Assembly: GCA_047606545.1 (NCBI GenBank) | Contig: JASGEI010000008.1 | Span: 1-53,045, forward strand | Direction of reading: 5' to 3' | DNA from: JASGDC01 sp047606545 | GTDB lineage: Bacteria; Actinomycetota; Actinomycetes; Actinomycetales; Micrococcaceae | Length of the DNA stretch: 53,045 nucleotides | Shown here: piece by piece, positions 17,265 through 26,078 of the stretch | Position numbering within the stretch: position 1 is the first letter of the stretch | Layout of the letters: every line of letters starts with the position of its first letter | Translations under genes and position numbers: made by a program | The notes under the pieces: generated by a model | Database searches by the model: none | Told to the model about the DNA's origin: nothing | What the model saw: the letters and a program-made list of their open reading frames with translations, nothing else

Positions 17265-17861
17265 TTAAAAAGAAGTCAGGTAAGCACTTAGTTTACTTTC
17301 AAGTTCATAAATTGATTTTTCGGTAATTTTATCTGCGAAATAGTTAGGACTATTAGAAGCAGTTATGCCTATCACAAAATCTTTTGCATTATCAATAAAA
17401 TCTTCATGAACTCTCGAGAAGAGTTCATCTTGAACGTCATATCCTACTTTCCAAGAGTTATCTTTGTTAACTAAGCTAAGGTATAAACATATTGCTGATG
17501 CATCTGCAATATCTGAAATAGCTTGTAAATTTTTTGCTTCAATAGATGTTCCATTATCAAAAGTTTTATTGTTTAATAATGCCTTTATCTGATAATTGTG
17601 TGCAATTATAAGTTCGACTGCGCGATGCACATTGACTAAATCTTCTCTTTTTTCTGTCTTCTCATCACTCCAGTAAGGTATTATGACGGCACGTAGTTCT
17701 GCTAATTGCTCAATTGTTTTAGTTGCAACATCGGAAATTCGTTGCTTATGTTGAGCTTTAACTTCGTTTCTTTGTGATTTTCTTGCTAAATAAAGACTTA
17801 CGAAGACTGCTCCTGCGGTAAATATTGCAACTGTGATATCGGTAAGTGTTTCAAATTCCAT
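17265..17861 (-). CDS. Hypothetical membrane-anchored protein
   Basis: The protein has 198 residues and I do not recognise the family. One hydrophobic helix near the N-terminus (about residues 8-24, TVAIFTAGAVFVSLYLA) is followed by a positively charged patch (RKSQRNEVKAQHKQR). A helix-rich, mostly soluble region continues to the end, which fits a cytoplasmic domain anchored by one N-terminal helix. Short proteins of this plan often sit in accessory regions and are annotated DUF4760-like or hypothetical. No catalytic motif is visible. It is convergent with fba and divergent from the first DUF6541 gene. Confidence 0.6.
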   Translation of the reverse strand: MEFETLTDITVAIFTAGAVFVSLYLARKSQRNEVKAQHKQRISDVATKTIEQLAELRAVIIPYWSDEKTEKREDLVNVHRAVELIIAHNYQIKALLNNKTFDNGTSIEAKNLQAISDIADASAICLYLSLVNKDNSWKVGYDVQDELFSRVHEDFIDNAKDFVIGITASNSPNYFADKITEKSIYELESKLSAYLTSF

Positions 17862-17986
17862 ATATGTTATTTTAGTAGTTATTGGGTTAGTTTACTAATA
17901 TTAAGTAAGTTAAGAAGGGTTTATGGAAGTGTTTAAATTAACTATTATTCTAGAAAAATCTTAAGGTAGTACTTCAAAAAGTGTAA

Positions 17987-17992
17987 TATAAT
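17987..17992 (+). promoter_or_regulatory. Possible -10 element of the first DUF6541 gene
   Basis: A consensus TATAAT lies 51 bases before the ATG at 18044. No convincing -35 is present at the right distance. Confidence 0.3.
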
Positions 17993-18043
17993 AAAACAGA
18001 GTATTTAATGAATTACGCAGGGTATTTTTAAGGAAGAGTCTTT

Positions 18044-20200
18044 ATGTTAAGTCCGATAGCGATGTGGCAAGAAGCTATACCCATTGTTTTAGTGACTATA
18101 ATGATTCTCTATATTCCAGGATTAGTTTTTTCTGCAGTTTTAGGATTTAGGAAGCTGACTCTTGTAACCATAGCTCCAGTTGTAACATTTGCAGAAGTCG
18201 GATTTACTACGGTTTTATTTGGAATATTAAAAATCCCTTATTATTTAATTACATTCATAATAGCTTCAGTGTTTTATACATTTTTAATATATATATTAAA
18301 GAGATTTTTATTTAAGATACCGAAAATTAGAGAAAAGCTTGATTTTGATAAGCCTAAGCCTAAACCTAAACATATAAGACCGGCTATCAAAAAAAGAAAG
18401 TTTAACTATAAAGCTATATTTAATATAGTTAACTTAAGTCTTTTAATTGCGATTACTTTATCATTCATAACTTCGCTAAGGATTATAGGTCATCCTGAAA
18501 ATATTATACAAACAGTTGATGTTCGCTATCATTTAAGTGCAATAAGATGGATTTATGATAGTCACAATGCTTCACCGTTTCACCTAAGTGATTTTATCCC
18601 CTCTTTACAAAATACTTATTATCCTTCTGCATGGCATGGGACCGTATACTTAGCATCTTCAGTATTTGGCAGCGATTTTAAGTTTTTGATTTTAGGCTTA
18701 AATTCCCTTATTAGTGTTATATATATTTTAGCTTGGCCAATCAGCATGTTATTTTTTGCTAGGCAAGTTTTTGGTAACTCTAGTTTAAAAGTTTCATTAA
18801 CTGTAATTTTTTCATGTGCTCTGCCAGCTTTTCCTTATTTAGGGCTAGTATACGGTGGCTTCTATCCAAATAGTTCCTCTGCTGCATTTATCCCAATTGC
18901 TTTAGGTTTTGCACTAGGTGTATTTAAAGAAAATGCCCATAGGGTAATATCTGGGCCACAGGCCTTACTTGGATTATTGCTAACACTTGCTGGAATAGGT
19001 TTCTTACACCCAACTAGTTTCATGGCTAGTTTGCTTTTTGTAATTACAATCGGTTTACAGCACTTTATTAGATCAGTTATTAACTATATAGATAGAGCAA
19101 GAAGAGGCCCGATGAAGGGTGTTTACTTGAATCGTAAACGCATTAATTATTTTATTATGTTTTTAATATTTATCTTGGTCTATATAGTAATGTGGGACAA
19201 ATTATCTATGCAGTATAGGTCAATTGGGGAAGGTACTGTTGGCCAATCAATTATAGAGTACTTACAAGGAAACGTAACTAAAGGGATTTATCCGACTTCT
19301 ATTAGTATTTTTGTGTTTATTGGTATTTTATTGTTGTTAGGATATGAAAAGAATAAGCAGTACTACTGGGTTTTGACATCATACGTAATAACAGGGTTTT
19401 TGTATGTTATATCTAATGGATCCCAAAATGAAACAATACGTTTTATCTTCACAGGACTTTGGTATGGTAGAGCACAACGAATAATCATATATTATCCAAT
19501 TTTTGCTTCAGTAATAGCTACTATTGGCGTTACTTCCATACTAAATTTGATATGGAAAATTATTATTTGGATAGGTTTGCTAAGAAAGAAAATTCTAGCT
19601 GCACTTGCACTTGTAGTTAAAGTGCTGTTAATAGTGTTATTAGGGTGGACCTATGGTCGCCAAGGTGGTGTTTTGGATAAGTATGTGGCAAAAACTTCGC
19701 TGAGTGCTTATAGTATGAACCCTAAAGATAATCCTGCATATATTACTTGGGATGGCTTAAATCTCATGAAACAAATGGCAAGTATAGTCCCAGCAGGAAC
19801 ATTAGTCGCAAATGATAATAACGCAGCTGCTTTGAGCTATGCAGTCGCAAATGTAGATTTAATACAATACGGGCAAGAAAAAGAAAAGCCAACTCAGGAA
19901 GAAGCGCTTATTCTTAACAATTTGAATAATATGATGACGGATGCTCAAACTTGCCAGGCGGTAAAAGATACAGGTGTTAAGTATGCAATTAATCTTAATG
20001 GAAGACCGTTAGCGGGCACTGCTTTCAATAAGTATAGATATGCCCCTATGCCAGGTTTAGAAAATCTAGATAATTCCGATGCAGTTACACTTGTAGCACA
20101 ACAAGGTCCTGCAAAGTTATATTCTATTAATGATTGCGATCCTACTGCTATTGAACAGAATAATGCTGCACAGCAGGATTTAGGATACTTACCGCAGTAA
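18044..20200 (+). CDS. DUF6541 family polytopic membrane protein (copy 1)
   Basis: The protein has 718 residues. An N-terminal hydrophobic hairpin contains ILYIPGLVFS. A basic loop (about 100-130, rich in Lys-Pro) is followed by a predicted external loop with VDVRYHLSAIRWI (Asp159, His163) and YYPSAWHGTVY. Roughly ten more helices lead to a C-terminal external domain from about 555. That domain carries PAGTLVANDNNAAALSYA, a cysteine at 637, and a closing AKLYSINDC (Cys698). The family is widespread in actinobacteria and of unknown function, and the architecture recalls GT-C glycosyltransferases. It is the most divergent of the four copies: Val replaces the Trp before Asp159. AAGGAAGAG precedes the ATG. 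Confidence 0.8.
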   Translation: MLSPIAMWQEAIPIVLVTIMILYIPGLVFSAVLGFRKLTLVTIAPVVTFAEVGFTTVLFGILKIPYYLITFIIASVFYTFLIYILKRFLFKIPKIREKLDFDKPKPKPKHIRPAIKKRKFNYKAIFNIVNLSLLIAITLSFITSLRIIGHPENIIQTVDVRYHLSAIRWIYDSHNASPFHLSDFIPSLQNTYYPSAWHGTVYLASSVFGSDFKFLILGLNSLISVIYILAWPISMLFFARQVFGNSSLKVSLTVIFSCALPAFPYLGLVYGGFYPNSSSAAFIPIALGFALGVFKENAHRVISGPQALLGLLLTLAGIGFLHPTSFMASLLFVITIGLQHFIRSVINYIDRARRGPMKGVYLNRKRINYFIMFLIFILVYIVMWDKLSMQYRSIGEGTVGQSIIEYLQGNVTKGIYPTSISIFVFIGILLLLGYEKNKQYYWVLTSYVITGFLYVISNGSQNETIRFIFTGLWYGRAQRIIIYYPIFASVIATIGVTSILNLIWKIIIWIGLLRKKILAALALVVKVLLIVLLGWTYGRQGGVLDKYVAKTSLSAYSMNPKDNPAYITWDGLNLMKQMASIVPAGTLVANDNNAAALSYAVANVDLIQYGQEKEKPTQEEALILNNLNNMMTDAQTCQAVKDTGVKYAINLNGRPLAGTAFNKYRYAPMPGLENLDNSDAVTLVAQQGPAKLYSINDCDPTAIEQNNAAQQDLGYLPQ

Positions 20201-20241
20201 CTTTGAAATCGATTTAAAAAATTAGTAAAATAAGCTGTAAG

Positions 20242-20277
20242 AACTCCGCTTACAACTTGTGGAGTTTATTTTATTTT
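20242..20277 (+). terminator. Likely terminator after DUF6541 copy 1
   Basis: AACTCC (20242-20247) pairs with GGAGTT (20261-20266) and is followed by TTATTTTATTTT. A competing small hairpin, GTAAG/CTTAC (20237-20241 with 20249-20253), uses part of the loop, so an attenuator for purA is conceivable. Confidence 0.5.
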
Positions 20278-20299
20278 GCGATAAAAAGATAGGGAAAAT

Positions 20300-21583
20300 A
20301 TGCCAGCTATTATTATTGTCGGAGCACAATGGGGTGACGAAGGTAAAGGTAAAGCAACTGATTTGCTAGGTGGCAAGGTTGACTATGTAGTTAAGTTTAA
20401 TGGCGGTAATAATGCCGGGCATACGGTAAAAGTTGGTGGAGAAAAGTACGAACTTAAATTATTACCAGCAGGAATTCTTAATGAAAACTCTACTCCAATA
20501 ATCGGAAATGGTGTAGTGGTTAATCCGGAAGCATTATTTGAAGAGTTAGATGGTTTGAATGCTCGTGGTGCAGATACTTCTAAGCTTAAGATTTCAGCAA
20601 ATGCACACTTGATTGCACCATATCACCAGATTATTGATAAAGTTACTGAGCGTTTCTTGGGTAAACGCGCTATTGGTACTACTGGTCGTGGTATTGGACC
20701 ATCATACATGGACAAAGTAGCTCGTTTAGGTATCCGTGTGCAAGATTTATTTGATGAATCAATTTTACGGCAAAAGGTCGAAGGTTCATTGGCTCAGAAA
20801 AATGAACTACTAGTTAAAGTTTATAATCGTAGGGCTATTTCGGTTGATGAGATTGTAGATTATTTCTTGTCTTATGCTGATCGCATTAAACCTATGGTAG
20901 TAGATGCTGAATTAGAGTTAAATGATGCACTTGATGATGAAAAGTTAGTACTTCTGGAGGGTGGGCAGGCTACTTTCTTGGATGTAGATCATGGTACCTA
21001 CCCGTTTGTAACTTCTTCCAATCCAACTTCTGGTGGAGCTTGTACAGGCAGTGGCATAGGACCTACTCGCATTGATCGTGTAATAGGTATTATTAAAGCT
21101 TATACGACTCGTGTTGGTGCAGGACCTTTCCCTACAGAATTATTTGATGAAATGGGAGAATTTTTACAAAAGACGGGTGGAGAATTTGGTGTAAACACTG
21201 GACGTCCACGTCGTTGTGGTTGGTATGATGCTGTGCTTGCTCGTTATGCAAGTCGTGTTAATGGTTTTACAGACTATTTCTTGACAAAGCTTGATGTACT
21301 TACTGGTATTGAAAAAATCCCAGTATGTGTAGCTTATGATGTTGATGGAAAACGATTTGCTGAAATTCCAGTATCTCAATCTGACTTCCACCATGCAAAA
21401 CCAATTTTTGAGTATTTTGATGGCTGGACTGAAGATATTTCAAAAGCAAAAACTATGGACGACTTACCAAAGAATGCTAAGAAATATGTTAAGGCACTTG
21501 AATCAATGAGTGGTTGCCGTTTCTCGGCTATTGGTGTTGGGCCAGATCGTGAACAAACTATTGTTATTAATGATTTAATCTAA
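20300..21583 (+). CDS. purA: Adenylosuccinate synthetase
   Basis: The protein has 427 residues, full length. Signature blocks are VGAQWGDEGKGKATDLL at the N-terminus (catalytic Asp and P-loop-like GDEGKGK), NGGNNAGHTV, GTTGRGIGPSYMDKVAR, LLEGGQATFLDVDHGTYPFV and NTGRPRRCGWYDAV. It joins IMP and aspartate with GTP to form adenylosuccinate in AMP synthesis. The ATG is preceded by GATAGGGA. The final codons double as the 5' arm of the terminator at 21555-21605. Confidence 0.98.
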   Translation: MPAIIIVGAQWGDEGKGKATDLLGGKVDYVVKFNGGNNAGHTVKVGGEKYELKLLPAGILNENSTPIIGNGVVVNPEALFEELDGLNARGADTSKLKISANAHLIAPYHQIIDKVTERFLGKRAIGTTGRGIGPSYMDKVARLGIRVQDLFDESILRQKVEGSLAQKNELLVKVYNRRAISVDEIVDYFLSYADRIKPMVVDAELELNDALDDEKLVLLEGGQATFLDVDHGTYPFVTSSNPTSGGACTGSGIGPTRIDRVIGIIKAYTTRVGAGPFPTELFDEMGEFLQKTGGEFGVNTGRPRRCGWYDAVLARYASRVNGFTDYFLTKLDVLTGIEKIPVCVAYDVDGKRFAEIPVSQSDFHHAKPIFEYFDGWTEDISKAKTMDDLPKNAKKYVKALESMSGCRFSAIGVGPDREQTIVINDLI

Positions 21584-21605
21584 AATTCATTAATAACAAT
21601 AGTTT
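21555..21605. terminator. Terminator whose 5' arm is inside purA
   Basis: A perfect 19-base-pair hairpin joins 21555-21573, still within purA codons, with 21587-21605. A T-run follows on the plus strand. The convergent CoA-binding gene stops at the next base, 21606, so the element can serve both directions. Confidence 0.8.
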
Positions 21606-22031
21606 TTACGAAAATAGTCCCAATTTACGTCCCTGAATTACTGGGCAGGTATCCATAACTACTATTAGTCCAGCTTTTTGTGCACGTTTAGCAGCGACTT
21701 CGTTTATAACACCTAACTGTAACCAAACTGCTTTAGCTTTAATTTCAATTGCTTGATCTACAATTTCACCGACATTTTCTGAGTTTACGAAACAGTCAAC
21801 GACATCGATAGGCTCTTTAATATCTTTAATTGTTTTGTAGCCTTCTATACCGTATGCTGATTCACCTCTAGGATTTATGGGGATAATATTCATTCCCAAT
21901 TCATCTTTTATGGTCCTAGTTACATGGTATGCAGGACGTTCTCTATTTTTTGAAAGACCAACAACAGCCCAAGTAGCGCCTTTGTTAGTTAATAATGCTT
22001 CGATTTCAGTCGGATTTTGATATTTTTCCAT
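21606..22031 (-). CDS. CoA-binding domain protein (YccU-like)
   Basis: The protein has 141 residues from the ATG chosen here. It is a single CoA-binding Rossmann-like domain: TWAVVGLSKNRERPAYHV, MNIIPINPRGESAYGIEGY, IDVVDCFVNSENVGEIVDQA, KAVWLQLGVINEVAAKRA and VVMDTCPVIQGRKL. Homologues bind CoA and are implicated in CoA-linked regulation, but the exact role is unknown. An upstream GTG at 22091 would add 20 residues that do not resemble the family and lack a ribosome site, so I prefer 22031. It is convergent with purA and divergent from the adhesin. Confidence 0.85.
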   Translation of the reverse strand: MEKYQNPTEIEALLTNKGATWAVVGLSKNRERPAYHVTRTIKDELGMNIIPINPRGESAYGIEGYKTIKDIKEPIDVVDCFVNSENVGEIVDQAIEIKAKAVWLQLGVINEVAAKRAQKAGLIVVMDTCPVIQGRKLGLFS

Positions 22032-22165
22032 GGTTTTATTGTAGCTCTTAACTAGTGCTCCTCCACAAGAGTTTAAATCTATTTTATTCACTTTTTGGAT
22101 ATTGATTAGCAGAGTCTCTACAGAAGTATGTGAAGCTAGAACCCTAATTTATCGAAAGGGTTGCT

Positions 22166-24100
22166 TTGGAAAAGATCAGAAACTTTTTGTTATATACCTG
22201 CATTATGATTTTAGTTTGCTTTATTTTTGCTTTTATAAAGCCCAAATTTAGTAATGCAGACCAGCCGTTAACTGATGGTTGGCATAAAAGTGCTGGGCAT
22301 GGTAGAGAAATGTGGGCTGGGGTATTTCGTAATAATGATAATTTACCGGCTTATTGTGCTGATGCAGACTTGGCTCCACCTTGGGATGGCGGAAGTTATA
22401 AAAAAGAAAGATTTGGAGTTTTTATTCAGAAAAATGGCAAGGAATTAACCTCTATAGAAAAGGAAAGGCTTTCTTATCTTCTTTGGAAGTGGGGAGATAC
22501 AAACAATGCAGACCAAGCAGCTGCTGTCCAACTAGCGATTTGGTCAATTAGTACTAGCAATATGCATTGGGGCAGTGCAAAGTTAGAAGAAATGTTTAAT
22601 AAAGTAGGAGCCAGTACTAAGATAAGAGAATTAGCTAAAGGCTATTTTGAAGAAGCAAGTAAAAAGCATGGTCCCTATAAACTTAATATTACAAAAAACA
22701 AAGTGAACAATAAAATCAATATTTCGCTAATAGGTAATGCAGGTAAATTAGTTGAAGGGTTTAAGATTAAGGCGCAAGCTACTGGTAGCATAAAGTTTGC
22801 AGATAAATCTTCTCAAGAGTTTCTAAGTAGTTTAAAGCAAAATGAAATTTCAATAAATAAAATTGACTATGGTGCTGGAAGTATTGAAACGGTAGTAGAT
22901 AACTTGCCTGGCGTACTTAAATGGTTTGAACCAGATAAGCCTAATGTGCAACGATTATTTCTAACTTCATCAACTACAAAAGCTAAAGCAGTACTTGACA
23001 CGAAAGCTGTAACTCCTATAGACCTTAAATTAACTACTCAAACTGGAAGTAAAGAAATTTCAGCTAATAGTAAATTGCGAGATAGGATTCAGCTAAGACC
23101 TGCTAATAAGAATATGATTTGGCCTAGTAATTTAGCTACTAATCAGCCAGTTAAGATTAAAGTAAAGTCAGTGCTTTGGGGTCCCTTTGACCGAAAACCA
23201 GAATTAAGTGATTTATATCCAGACGCAAAAAAGAAAATAGGTGAAACTTTAACTGAAGTAGATGGTTTTAAAGATTTTATTACGGAAGACATCGAAGTAA
23301 AAGGTGCTGGTTATTATGTCTGGACTGCAGAAATCTTACCCAAAACAGCCATCCCTGATTATGCTAAGGAACTTTTTAAAGTGACAAAAAGTAAGTTTGG
23401 TGAATCTAGTGAAACTACATTAGTTAAATGGTCGATAAACGTCAAAACTTTAATAAGCGAGAAAAATATTTCAGTCGGTGAAACAAACAGTGATACTTTG
23501 GAAGTATCAGGGTTAAAAGCGGGCAAAACTGAAGAAAAGATTACTTTAAAAATTTATGGACCGTTTCCGGAGTTACCCGGACAACGTATAAAAGTGCCAA
23601 AAATAGCACAAGAATATTTAGAAAAGAAAATTCCTATTGATAATGGCATTATAAAAGCTGATTTTCAAGAAAAAATCAATGAAGCTGGATGCTATACGGT
23701 TGTGGCACATTATCCAGGAAATGAAATTACTAACGCATTTACTTCAGAATTTGGGATTCCAGAAGAAAGCTTCTGTGTGCATAAAGTAGATACAGAAGAA
23801 AAGCTAAATCATGAATCTAAACATCATGAAACTTATGAAGAGGGTAGTTCGAGTGAATTACAAAAAGAAATATTTCAAAATGAAGTTGGTAAAGTAGAGG
23901 ATAATCTAACTCAGAAAAAACAAGAAAATAGAGTTGGAAAGATAAATAACAAACAAGAAGTTGATGAATCAAAAGCTTTACAAACATTGCCTGAGCTCGC
24001 AAAAACAGGAATAAGTAGTGAGAGGTATAGAAATTTTAGTGGTGTAGCTTTTTTATTGATAGGCATAGGGAGTTTGATACAGGTACTGCGTAGAATATGA
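22166..24100 (+). CDS. Surface adhesin with N-terminal thioester-like domain and LAxTG sorting signal
   Basis: The protein has 644 residues. A signal sequence (about 1-30) is followed by a TQXA/thioester-like domain with AYCADADLAPPWDGG (Cys64) and AAAVQLAIWSIS (Gln122). These are the residues expected to form an internal thioester that can bond to host amines. The usual TQ is VQ here. Two related later segments, VLWGPF...AGYYVWTAEI and KIYGPF...AGCYTVVAHY, look like tandem Ig-like repeats. A charged stalk leads to LPELAKTG near residue 610, a hydrophobic helix and a terminal RRI. LAxTG is the class E sortase signal, so the protein is probably wall-anchored. The start is TTG behind GAAAGGG. 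The last 48 bases overlap the DUF6541 gene on the other strand. Confidence 0.8.
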   Translation: MEKIRNFLLYTCIMILVCFIFAFIKPKFSNADQPLTDGWHKSAGHGREMWAGVFRNNDNLPAYCADADLAPPWDGGSYKKERFGVFIQKNGKELTSIEKERLSYLLWKWGDTNNADQAAAVQLAIWSISTSNMHWGSAKLEEMFNKVGASTKIRELAKGYFEEASKKHGPYKLNITKNKVNNKINISLIGNAGKLVEGFKIKAQATGSIKFADKSSQEFLSSLKQNEISINKIDYGAGSIETVVDNLPGVLKWFEPDKPNVQRLFLTSSTTKAKAVLDTKAVTPIDLKLTTQTGSKEISANSKLRDRIQLRPANKNMIWPSNLATNQPVKIKVKSVLWGPFDRKPELSDLYPDAKKKIGETLTEVDGFKDFITEDIEVKGAGYYVWTAEILPKTAIPDYAKELFKVTKSKFGESSETTLVKWSINVKTLISEKNISVGETNSDTLEVSGLKAGKTEEKITLKIYGPFPELPGQRIKVPKIAQEYLEKKIPIDNGIIKADFQEKINEAGCYTVVAHYPGNEITNAFTSEFGIPEESFCVHKVDTEEKLNHESKHHETYEEGSSSELQKEIFQNEVGKVEDNLTQKKQENRVGKINNKQEVDESKALQTLPELAKTGISSERYRNFSGVAFLLIGIGSLIQVLRRI

Positions 24101-26059
24101 TGTAATATCACAAGCTGTAATTCTATATAGTTTAGCTTCACCTTTTTGGTCAATTAGTTCCATACCAGGGTAGCTATCTAGATTTTGTAAACCAGTGAAG
24201 TCTGGTCCCGATGGATTATTAGGGGCTGGGTCTTGTGCGTCATATTTAGTGCCAAAATCTAATGCATACTTGACGTTCTTTTGTTCTAATGCATCGCAAA
24301 CTCCAGGAGTTATAGCAGCTTGGTTCAACGATGTTGCAATTATTCTTTCGTTATCATCCATAAATGGTCTATTGAACATGGGAAATAATACTTTTCTACC
24401 TGAAAGTGCATACGCTATTCCACCACCATTATAGGGATTGTTTGCAATAAGTGTGCCTTCTGGGACGTTTTCGGCCAAGTTTTGAATTATCGCTAATTTA
24501 TTTGCATCCATGAGTGGTTGGCTATTTGATACTTGATAAGTAGACTGATGGATTTGTTTGAGTGCTTTATTGGTAGCTGATGATTCGGCTCCAAAAATTA
24601 AGGAAGATATGGTGAAAAATGCAAGTACTAATTTTCCAGTATTCGTAGGTAAATTAGTAACTATTTCGTTGATAAGTAAACAGCATAGTGGAATTGAAAG
24701 TATGACTGATAGTGCAGCTAAACGGTTTGCATCGCTATACCAAATTGCAGTTAAGGCATTTCGATAAGGTCCTTTATGCACACCCATAGCTAATATAAAA
24801 AAGTATCCAGTGATTAGATGCCCTAATGATAAAAACCGCCATTTAGGTTTAAATAATGCTAGAACCATGCCAATCAGGACAGCTATAGCCGTAGCCTGTA
24901 CGCCTAATGGTGCAAATGTCTGTAAGAACCATATTGAGAAAGTTTTACCTAAAGTATTGCGCGCATCCCAGACGGAAGTTACAGAAAGTGTATGCCATGC
25001 AAGTATTAAGACAATCCAAAAACTAATGACTAGTACTATATTTGAAATTTTATTTTTTACTTTATTAGGTTGTCTAATTAAGTTAATACAATGTTCCACA
25101 ATTAATGGCAACGCTAATATAAAGGCAGAAAAAGGAGTATTAGGGTGTGAAAATGAACCAGCTAGTAAAGATAATAAGAGTAGTACAAATACTTGAACTT
25201 TACTGAAATAAATATTACTTGGGTTTCTTACTAGAGCGTATGTAAAAGCAAGAATAATCGGTATAAAAGTTATCCCTAAAATATTTGGCATTAACCCACC
25301 CCATGCTAGAAGAAAGTATGGGTAAACAGGGAAAGCGGAAGTTAATATTGCAGCTACTATCCAGAGCTGACGCTTGTTAGGGAAAAGCGTATAAATAAGG
25401 AATATCATACCAATTGGCCATAGTATGCCACCCATAATTACTGTAAAAGTATTAAAAGCTACATCTAATTGAGTATGTGTTAAGTCAATAATCTGTGCTA
25501 CATATGAGTGGAATACTGAAGGATAGAATCCACTATCTTTTCCAGAGGTTTGAAAAGAACTTATTGTTAATGGTGAAGCAGATCCTGTTTCCATGATAAA
25601 ACGTACCGCATTTTGATGAAAAAGACCATCCCATGATAGTACAGGAGTCTTGGGATCTCTTATTACTCTAATCAGATTTACAGTGTTGAGGGAAACTCCT
25701 ATAATCATTGATGCAGTTAAATATTTTAATTGTTTTAAAGGAGTTTGATGTCCTACTTGGTTAAGTAAAATTAGGTTTTCTTTTCTAGATTTTTTAACTG
25801 CACGGATTACTATTATAAGTAGGGCAGTAATCACTGCTAATGGTAAATTAGTCCACCAATGCCAGCGGATATTTAGTGCATGTGCGAAAACTGTGGAAAT
25901 TGATGTGAAAGAGATGGAAAAAACTGGAGCCAAGAATACAATATAAATTTTTTCAAGACGTAAAGTAGCACCTACTATGACTCCAGGAAGATAAAGTAAC
26001 ACTAATCCAGCAGCCCAAATCCAGATACTAGGTAGCCAGTTATTAATTAGTGTAATCAT
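24053..26059 (-). CDS. DUF6541 family polytopic membrane protein (copy 2)
   Basis: The protein has 668 residues. The N-terminal helices contain LVLLYLPGVIVG. The external loop signature is LSWDGLFHQNAVRFI (Asp144, His148) with SGFYPSVFHSYVAQI. Many further helices end near residue 480. The C-terminal domain has VPEGTLIANNPYNGGGIAYA, NERIIATSLNQA, Cys588 and the closing AKLYRITAC (Cys650), then an 18-residue tail. It is closest in wording to copy 3 at 38493. No Shine-Dalgarno sequence is seen. TAAAAT ends seven bases before the ATG, so a leaderless start is possible. It lies 19 bases downstream of the conserved unknown gene at 26079. Glycosyl transfer at the cell surface is an inference. Confidence 0.82.
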   Translation of the reverse strand: MITLINNWLPSIWIWAAGLVLLYLPGVIVGATLRLEKIYIVFLAPVFSISFTSISTVFAHALNIRWHWWTNLPLAVITALLIIVIRAVKKSRKENLILLNQVGHQTPLKQLKYLTASMIIGVSLNTVNLIRVIRDPKTPVLSWDGLFHQNAVRFIMETGSASPLTISSFQTSGKDSGFYPSVFHSYVAQIIDLTHTQLDVAFNTFTVIMGGILWPIGMIFLIYTLFPNKRQLWIVAAILTSAFPVYPYFLLAWGGLMPNILGITFIPIILAFTYALVRNPSNIYFSKVQVFVLLLLSLLAGSFSHPNTPFSAFILALPLIVEHCINLIRQPNKVKNKISNIVLVISFWIVLILAWHTLSVTSVWDARNTLGKTFSIWFLQTFAPLGVQATAIAVLIGMVLALFKPKWRFLSLGHLITGYFFILAMGVHKGPYRNALTAIWYSDANRLAALSVILSIPLCCLLINEIVTNLPTNTGKLVLAFFTISSLIFGAESSATNKALKQIHQSTYQVSNSQPLMDANKLAIIQNLAENVPEGTLIANNPYNGGGIAYALSGRKVLFPMFNRPFMDDNERIIATSLNQAAITPGVCDALEQKNVKYALDFGTKYDAQDPAPNNPSGPDFTGLQNLDSYPGMELIDQKGEAKLYRITACDITSYSTQYLYQTPYAYQ

Positions 26060-26078
26060 TAGTAAATTTTATCAAATA

